A stretch of DNA of 64,000 bases, taken from NCBI RefSeq assembly GCF_004614235.1, contig NZ_SPVH01000006.1, forward strand, positions 1,240,001-1,304,000, in the 5' to 3' direction. The position numbers and the translations under genes were made by a program. Of this stretch, positions 59,169 to 64,000 are shown piece by piece (positions within the stretch are counted from its first letter, which is position 1; the number at the start of each line of letters is the position of its first letter). The DNA is from Brevundimonas intermedia. GTDB lineage: Bacteria > Pseudomonadota > Alphaproteobacteria > Caulobacterales > Caulobacteraceae. The notes beneath the pieces were generated by a model, which was not told the DNA's origin, did no database searches, and was given only the letters and a program-made list of their open reading frames with translations.

Positions 59169-60197
59169 ATGAAAACCATGCTCCCCACCTCGACCGCCGG
59201 CAGTCTGCCCAAACCCGTCTGGCTGGCCCAGCCCGAGACCCTATGGTCGCCCTGGAAGCTGGAAGGCGACGAACTGGTCGAGGCCAAGCAGGACGCCCTG
59301 CGCCTGTCTCTAGACGACCAGCGCCGTGCCGGCATCGACATCGTCAGCGATGGCGAACAGACCCGCCAGCATTTCGTCACCACCTTCATCGAGCATCTCG
59401 ACGGCGTGGACTTCGAGAACCGCAAGACCATGCGAATCCGCAACCGCTACGACGCCAGCGTGCCGGTGGTCGTGGGAGCCGTCAGCCGTCCGAAGTCTGT
59501 GTTCGTGGAGGACGCGAAGTTCCTGCGGGCCCAAACTGACCAGCCGATCAAATGGGCTCTTCCTGGGCCGATGACGATGATCGATACCCTCTACGACGAC
59601 CACTACGGCAGACGCGAGAAGCTGGCATGGGAGTTCGCCAAAATTCTCAACGAGGAAGCCCGCGAATTGGAAGCCGCCGGCGTCGACATCGTTCAGTTCG
59701 ACGAACCCGCCTTCAACGTCTTCTTCGACGAGGTGAACGATTGGGGCGTCGCCACACTCGAAAAGGCGGCCGAGGGGCTGAAATGCGAGACGGCCGTCCA
59801 CATCTGCTACGGCTACGGCATCAAGGCCAACACCGACTGGAAGAAGACCCTGGGCTCGGAGTGGCGCCAGTATGAGGAGGCTTTTCCCAAGCTGCAAACC
59901 TCCAGCATCGACATCATTTCGCTGGAGGCTCGGAACTCGCGCGTGCCGATGGACCTGATCGAATTGATCCGGGGCAAGAAGGTTATGGTCGGAGCCATAG
60001 ACGTAGCGACCGACGTGATCGAGACTCCCGAGGAAGTCGCCGACACCCTGAGGAAGGCGCTCCAGTTCGTGGACGCCGACAAGCTGTATCCCGCCACCAA
60101 CTGCGGCATGGCGCCCCTGTCGCGCCGGGTCGCCAACGGCAAGCTGAAGGCCTTGGGCGCCGGCGCCGAGATCATCCGAAAAGAACTGTCGGCCTGA
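59169..60197 (+). CDS. mesD: MetE-core methionine synthase, folate-independent (MesD-type)
   Basis: A 342-residue protein resembling only the C-terminal catalytic half of MetE; the N-terminal folate-binding half is missing. Zinc ligands are His211 and Cys213 (VHICYGYG), Glu253 (SLEARNSR) and Cys312 (TNCGMAPLSRR). DEP in IVQFDEPAFN matches the MetE homocysteine-binding Asp. MesD proteins make methionine from homocysteine without 5-methyl-THF and need MesX and oxygen. The methyl donor is not established. The start at 59169 (MKTMLP) is used; an in-frame TTG at 59163 is an alternative. The 118 bp to the thioesterase shows nothing. Confidence 0.92.
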   Translation: MKTMLPTSTAGSLPKPVWLAQPETLWSPWKLEGDELVEAKQDALRLSLDDQRRAGIDIVSDGEQTRQHFVTTFIEHLDGVDFENRKTMRIRNRYDASVPVVVGAVSRPKSVFVEDAKFLRAQTDQPIKWALPGPMTMIDTLYDDHYGRREKLAWEFAKILNEEARELEAAGVDIVQFDEPAFNVFFDEVNDWGVATLEKAAEGLKCETAVHICYGYGIKANTDWKKTLGSEWRQYEEAFPKLQTSSIDIISLEARNSRVPMDLIELIRGKKVMVGAIDVATDVIETPEEVADTLRKALQFVDADKLYPATNCGMAPLSRRVANGKLKALGAGAEIIRKELSA

Positions 60198-60315
60198 ACT
60201 CAATGAACACTATTCTGAATCGACTCCGCACCGGCGCGATATGCGTACCGAGGAATACCCAAAAGACTAAGAACGCTGGCTCGCTGACCAACACGCCTAT
60301 GGAAATCGCCCATCA

Positions 60316-61080
60316 ATGACTGTCCGCCTGATCGACATGGTGTTCCCTGGGGACGCCAATCACCACGGCACTTTGTTCGGGGGCGTCGGTCTGGCGCATC
60401 TGGACAAGGTCGCCTTCCTGGCCGCTGCGCGTCATGCGCGGCGGCCGACCGTGACGGCCGGGTGCGAGCGGATCGACTTCGCCGCACCGGCCCGGATCGG
60501 GGAGATGGTCGAGGCGACGGGCAAGGTCGTGCGCGTTGGCCGCACGTCCATGGGCGTCGAGGTCGAGCTATGGGCCGAGGCGCCGGTCAGCGGCGAACGG
60601 CGGCTATGCACGCGAGGCGTCTTTAATATGGTCGCGCCGCGAGAGGCGGGGCAGGGCGACCTAGCGCCTCCGCAGGAAGACACGCCCGTGGACGACGACT
60701 GGCTGAGGGCGGTGGAGATGGTCTTTCCGACCTGGACCAATCACTACGGCACCCTCTACGGCGGCGACGCGCTCAAGCTGATGGGCAAGGCGGCTTTCAT
60801 CTGCGCCACGCGCAAGGCCAGGGCCGTCATGGTCATGGCGGCGTCGAACCGCGTCGACTTCTCCTCTCCCATAAGAGAAGGGGACATGATCGAACTGGCG
60901 TCGCGCGCGACAAAGATCGGTCGGACCTCGGTGACCATAGAGGTCGAACTGTGGGCCGAGGGGCTGCTGACAGGCGAACGGCGGCGGTCTGCAGCGGCCG
61001 AGTTCGTCATGGTGGCGGTGGACGAAGCCGGGCGGCCCAGGCCGATTTCCAGGTTGGTGTCGCCGCTGGAGATCGCCTGA
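60316..61080 (+). CDS. Double hotdog acyl-CoA thioesterase
   Basis: A 254-residue protein with two hotdog domains, as in the acyl-CoA thioester hydrolase (YciA/BACH-like) group. Domain 1 has MVFPGDANHHGTLFGGVGLAHLDKVAFLAA (about 8-37); domain 2 repeats it as MVFPTWTNHYGTLYGGDALKLMGKAAFICA (about 135-164). Each carries the N-H-x-G-T-L-x-G-G active-site pattern. Each is followed by IDFAAPARIGEMVEATGKV or VDFSSPIREGDMIELASRA. It likely hydrolyses acyl-CoAs in the cytosol. It is not obviously linked to mesD by function; the gap suggests a separate unit. Confidence 0.9.
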   Translation: MTVRLIDMVFPGDANHHGTLFGGVGLAHLDKVAFLAAARHARRPTVTAGCERIDFAAPARIGEMVEATGKVVRVGRTSMGVEVELWAEAPVSGERRLCTRGVFNMVAPREAGQGDLAPPQEDTPVDDDWLRAVEMVFPTWTNHYGTLYGGDALKLMGKAAFICATRKARAVMVMAASNRVDFSSPIREGDMIELASRATKIGRTSVTIEVELWAEGLLTGERRRSAAAEFVMVAVDEAGRPRPISRLVSPLEIA

Positions 61081-61111
61081 CGAAATCCTGTGTCAGCACG
61101 GGTTTGCGCGC

Positions 61112-61140
61112 TTGACGAAATCAGAATCGGTAGGCATAAG
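61112..61140 (+). promoter_or_regulatory. Putative S10 operon promoter
   Basis: TTGACG (61112-61117), a 17-bp spacer and CATAAG (61135-61140). It points to rpsJ, leaving a leader of about 230 nt. That leader has GCGGTC/GACCGC (61341-61356) as a hairpin shortly before the start; the remainder of 61081-61375 shows nothing I can name. Confidence 0.5.
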
Positions 61141-61375
61141 CCACCACTCTTGTTGGACCGGCTGTGCAGTTCGCTGCAAACGCGGTCCGCAGGAACGACC
61201 TAAGTCACTGTTCTTTGCAGCTTCTTGGGACTTCAGCGGCCTTCGCGGGTAACTGCGTGGGCCGATCGTTTTTGCGGATTTGCGTTCCCTGAGGGCTTTT
61301 TGCCCGAAGGCCTTCGGTCTTTGAAATAGTTCACAGGGACGCGGTCCTCCGACCGCATTGGAAGTAAGCACCGAT

Positions 61376-61681
61376 ATGGATCAAAGCATCCGCATCAGGC
61401 TCAAGGCCTTTGATCACCGCGTCCTCGATTTCTCGACGCGCGAGATCGTCAATACAGCCAAGCGCACCGGCGCGACCGTTCGCGGTCCGATTCCGTTGCC
61501 GACCCTGATCGAAAAGTTCACCGTGAACCGCTCGCCGCACGTCGATAAGAAGTCGCGTGAGCAGTTTGAAATCCGCACGCACAAACGCGTGCTCGACATC
61601 ATCGACCCCACCCCGCAGACCGTGGACGCGCTCATGAAGCTCGACCTGTCCGCCGGTGTGGACGTCGAGATCAAGATTTAA
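61376..61681 (+). CDS. rpsJ: 30S ribosomal protein S10
   Basis: A 101-residue S10: [41 protein letters not shown], then [29 protein letters not shown] is as expected. The start ATG at 61376 agrees with the family; the frame can be extended to a TTG at 61358. S10 is part of the 30S head and also binds NusB in antitermination. It heads the S10 operon, which in this genome is not directly after tuf. Confidence 0.98.
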   Translation: MDQSIRIRLKAFDHRVLDFSTREIVNTAKRTGATVRGPIPLPTLIEKFTVNRSPHVDKKSREQFEIRTHKRVLDIIDPTPQTVDALMKLDLSAGVDVEIKI

Positions 61682-61702
61682 AGTAGAAAGAGGCGGGATC
61701 CG

Positions 61703-62452
61703 ATGCGCACGGGCGTGATCGCCAAGAAGCTGGGCATGACCCGCGTGTTCGCCGATGACGGCGCGCACGTACCGGTCACTGTGCTCCAGCTCGACGGCTG
61801 CCAAGTCGTCGGCCAACGTACCCAGGAGCGTGACGGTTACGTCGCCCTCCAGCTGGGTGCTGGCACGAAGAAGGCCAAGAACACCAACAAGGCTCAACGC
61901 GAGACCTTCGCCAAGGCGGAAGTCGAACCGAAAGCCTATGTGACCGAGTTCCGCGTCGATGCGGGCGGTCTGCTGGACGTGGGCGCCGAACTGTCGGCTG
62001 AACACTTCCTGGTAGGCCAGAAGGTCGACATCCAGGGCGAGACTATCGGTAAGGGTTTCGCCGGCGCCATGAAGCGCTGGAACTTCGGCGGCCTTCGCGC
62101 CACCCACGGCGTTTCGGTCTCGCACCGTTCGCACGGTTCGACGGGTAACCGTCAGGACCCGGGTCGCACGTTCCCCGGCAAGAAGATGGCCGGCCATTAC
62201 GGCACGGAAACCGTCACCACCCAGAACCTGACCGTCGTCCGCGTGGACGCCGAGCGTGGCCTGATCCTGATCAAGGGCGCTGTCCCCGGTCACGACGGCA
62301 GCTACGTCAAGGTTCGCGACGCCATCAAGAAGGCTCGCCCGGCCGACGCTCCGTTCCCCGGTGCGCTGAAGTCGAGCAAGTCTGCTGCTCAACCCGCCTC
62401 GACCCCGGCTGAAGAAGCCCCCGTCGAAGCGACCGAAGGCGGTGAAGCGTAA
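61703..62452 (+). CDS. rplC: 50S ribosomal protein L3
   Basis: A 249-residue L3. [37 protein letters not shown] and the loop [44 protein letters not shown] are conserved; that loop reaches the peptidyl transferase centre. The C-terminus has an Ala/Glu-rich extension (about 225-249) beyond the usual length, typical of some alphaproteobacteria. Ribosome binding site AAGAGGCGGG lies close to the ATG. It follows rpsJ by 21 bp, and its stop overlaps the rplD start. Confidence 0.98.
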   Translation: MRTGVIAKKLGMTRVFADDGAHVPVTVLQLDGCQVVGQRTQERDGYVALQLGAGTKKAKNTNKAQRETFAKAEVEPKAYVTEFRVDAGGLLDVGAELSAEHFLVGQKVDIQGETIGKGFAGAMKRWNFGGLRATHGVSVSHRSHGSTGNRQDPGRTFPGKKMAGHYGTETVTTQNLTVVRVDAERGLILIKGAVPGHDGSYVKVRDAIKKARPADAPFPGALKSSKSAAQPASTPAEEAPVEATEGGEA

Positions 62453-63090
62453 TGAAACTCTCTGTCATCCAACTCGACGGCAAGGCTGCTGGCGACGTGG
62501 AACTGTCGGACGCCGTCTTCGGCATCTCCGACATCCGCGGCGACATCCTGGCCCGCACCGTCAACTGGCAACTGGCCAAGCGCCGCGCCGGTACGCACAA
62601 GGTCCAAACCCGCAACGAGAACTCTCGTACGGGCAAGAAGATGTACAAGCAAAAGGGCACCGGCGGCGCTCGTCACGGTTCGCGCCGTGCACCGCAGTTC
62701 GTTGGTGGTTCGCGCGCCTTTGGTCCGATCGTTCGCGATCACGGCTTCTCGCTGCCGAAGAAGATTCGCGCGCTGGCCCTGCGTCACGCCCTGTCTTCCA
62801 AGGTCAAGTCGGGCGACCTGATCATCGTCGACACCGTCTCCGTCAAGGAAGCCAAGACCGCTTCGCTGCGCGAGACGCTCGGCAAGCTGGGCTGGACCAA
62901 GGCTCTCATCATCGCGGGTCCCGAAGTCGACACGAACTTCGGCCTGGCCGCACGCAACATCCCGCACATCGACGTGCTGCCGAACGCCGGCCTGAACGTC
63001 TATGACATCCTGCGGGCTGACAAGCTGGTGCTGACCAAGGCCGCCATCGAAGCGATCGAAGCTCGCTTCAGCGATAAGGAAGCCGCGTAA
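62452..63090 (+). CDS. rplD: 50S ribosomal protein L4
   Basis: A 212-residue L4, an early assembly protein that lines the exit tunnel and represses the S10 operon in enterobacteria. The extended loop [45 protein letters not shown] segment (about 42-85) and [31 protein letters not shown] are conserved. ATG overlaps the rplC stop by 1 nt (TAATG). The stop similarly overlaps rplW. Whether L4 represses this operon is not shown. Confidence 0.98.
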   Translation: MKLSVIQLDGKAAGDVELSDAVFGISDIRGDILARTVNWQLAKRRAGTHKVQTRNENSRTGKKMYKQKGTGGARHGSRRAPQFVGGSRAFGPIVRDHGFSLPKKIRALALRHALSSKVKSGDLIIVDTVSVKEAKTASLRETLGKLGWTKALIIAGPEVDTNFGLAARNIPHIDVLPNAGLNVYDILRADKLVLTKAAIEAIEARFSDKEAA

Positions 63091-63392
63091 TGGCCGCTCA
63101 ACCTACCGCCAAACACTACGACACGATCCTCTCGCCGATCATCACCGAGAAAGCGACGATCCTGTCCGAGCAGAACAAGGTCGTCTTCCGCGTCGCCGAC
63201 ACGTCGACCAAGGACGAGATCGCTGCGGCGGTCGAAAGCCTGTTCAAAGTCAACGTCCTGAAGGTCAACACCCTGGTTCAAAAGGGCAAGACCAAGCGCT
63301 TCCGGGGTATCCTGGGTCGCCGGGTCGACATCAAAAAAGCGATCGTGACGCTGGCCGACGGCCAGTCGATCGACGTCACCACGGGGCTCTGA
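63090..63392 (+). CDS. rplW: 50S ribosomal protein L23
   Basis: A 100-residue L23 located at the exit tunnel, where trigger factor and SRP dock. [65 protein letters not shown] is the family sequence. The ATG overlaps the rplD stop (TAATG). rplB begins 5 bp after its stop. Length and order are standard. Confidence 0.98.
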   Translation: MAAQPTAKHYDTILSPIITEKATILSEQNKVVFRVADTSTKDEIAAAVESLFKVNVLKVNTLVQKGKTKRFRGILGRRVDIKKAIVTLADGQSIDVTTGL

Positions 63393-63396
63393 TCAG

Positions 63397-64000
63397 ATGG
63401 CCTTGAAACATTACAATCCGACCTCGCCGGGCCGTCGCGCCCTCGTGCTGGTCGACCGTTCGGAGCTCCACAAGGGCCGTCCGGAAAAGTCGCTGACCGA
63501 AGGCCTGACCAAGTCGGGCGGACGCGGGCAGGGCGGTCGCATCGCGGTCCGCTTCCGTGGCGGCGGCGCCAAGACCCTCTACCGCCGGATCGACTTCAAG
63601 CGTCGTAAGTGGGACATGGTCGGCACGGTCGAGCGTCTGGAATACGATCCGAACCGCACGGCCTTCATCGCCCTCGTGACCTACGAAGACGGCGAGAAGA
63701 CCTACATCATCGCGCCGCAACGCCTTAAGGCCGGCGACACGGTGATCGCGGGCGAAAAGACCGACGTGAAGCCGGGCAACGCCATGCCGCTCCGTTCGAT
63801 GCCGGTGGGTACGATCATCCACAACATCGAAATGAAGCCGGGCAAGGGCGCTCAGCTGGCTCGCTCGGCCGGCGCCTACGCCCAGCTGGTGGGTCGCGAT
63901 CAGGGCTACGCCCAGATCCGTCTCGGCTCGGGCGAACTGCGCATGGTCCTGGACGGCTGCATCGCCACGGTGGGCGCGGTTTCGAACCCCGACCACATGA
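63397..64000 (+). CDS. rplB: 50S ribosomal protein L2, truncated by window end
   Basis: The first 201 residues of L2. [68 protein letters not shown] and [40 protein letters not shown] are conserved. The frame is still open at the right edge, where the C-terminal histidine-containing domain should follow. L2 is needed for peptidyl transfer. It is fifth in the S10 operon here. Confidence 0.98.
   Translation, partial: MALKHYNPTSPGRRALVLVDRSELHKGRPEKSLTEGLTKSGGRGQGGRIAVRFRGGGAKTLYRRIDFKRRKWDMVGTVERLEYDPNRTAFIALVTYEDGEKTYIIAPQRLKAGDTVIAGEKTDVKPGNAMPLRSMPVGTIIHNIEMKPGKGAQLARSAGAYAQLVGRDQGYAQIRLGSGELRMVLDGCIATVGAVSNPDHM

Noticed and set aside
60870..60900. REP-like CTCTCCCATAAGAGAAGGGG in the thioesterase gene
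   Set aside because: It encodes the conserved hotdog segment SSPIREGDM and is a coincidental resemblance, not an inserted repeat.
50591..61080. The tuf-rpsJ gap as a genomic island
   Set aside because: No integrase, tRNA attachment site, direct repeats or GC shift is visible; gene content and codon use look native.

Overview
The window is GC-rich, densely packed chromosomal DNA from an alphaproteobacterium, most likely of the order Caulobacterales and probably Brevundimonas or a close relative. This rests on codon and GC bias, the alphaproteobacterial families present (DUF3126, AIM24, DUF2164, TorF-like porin, M13 and M61 peptidases, DUF817), Caulobacter-like ribosomal and RNA polymerase proteins, and scattered REP-type palindromes. 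The genus is an inference from gene content. I see no rRNA, tRNA, prophage, insertion sequence or CRISPR array.

Layout. (1) 1-7261: a partial secreted protein, a DUF5990 gene broken by an in-frame TGA, a Nudix hydrolase, RNase R, a reverse-transsulfuration pair (cystathionine beta-synthase and gamma-lyase), and a cold-shock gene followed in the same frame by an IF-1-like OB-fold reading frame with no standard start. (2) 7400-21700: envelope and metabolic genes, namely a TorF-like porin, a flavin oxidoreductase, queF, DUF817, an EAL phosphodiesterase, a nitroreductase, Nudix plus cysE, a TonB-dependent siderophore receptor, a DUF1624 protein, a membrane-bound LytTR regulator, an alpha/beta hydrolase, DUF4198 with a Fur-like box, and AIM24. 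(3) 21700-35116: DUF2164/ABC-F, a Phd-type antitoxin with a PIN toxin, ndk, an M13 peptidase, purMN, rnd, an M61 peptidase, a small HTH protein, a hydrolase and an FKBP lipoprotein. (4) 35514-50410: rpoB-rpoC, a divergent pair of paralogous four-cysteine membrane proteins, then the str operon rpsL-rpsG-fusA-tuf. (5) 50591-61080: about 10.5 kb of accessory genes between tuf and the S10 operon. (6) 61376-64000: rpsJ-rplC-rplD-rplW-rplB, with rplB cut by the window end.

The most interesting unit is at 57797-60197. A near-perfect 16-bp palindrome and a promoter precede a textbook cobalamin riboswitch. It leads into a DUF1852 gene (MesX) and a short MetE-core protein (MesD), the pair known as a folate-independent, oxygen-dependent methionine synthase. 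The arrangement implies that this B12-independent route is shut off when cobalamin is plentiful. With cysE and the transsulfuration pair, the window carries several sulfur amino acid genes, although they do not form one operon.

Other points of note: the csp/IF-1-like tandem frame (6833-7261), the TGG-to-TGA lesion in the DUF5990 gene (383-796), the four-cysteine paralogs wedged between rpoC and rpsL, a roughly 50-bp GTGCAA inverted-repeat element present twice, and paired REP (REPIN-like) structures, one of which supplies a Shine-Dalgarno sequence.
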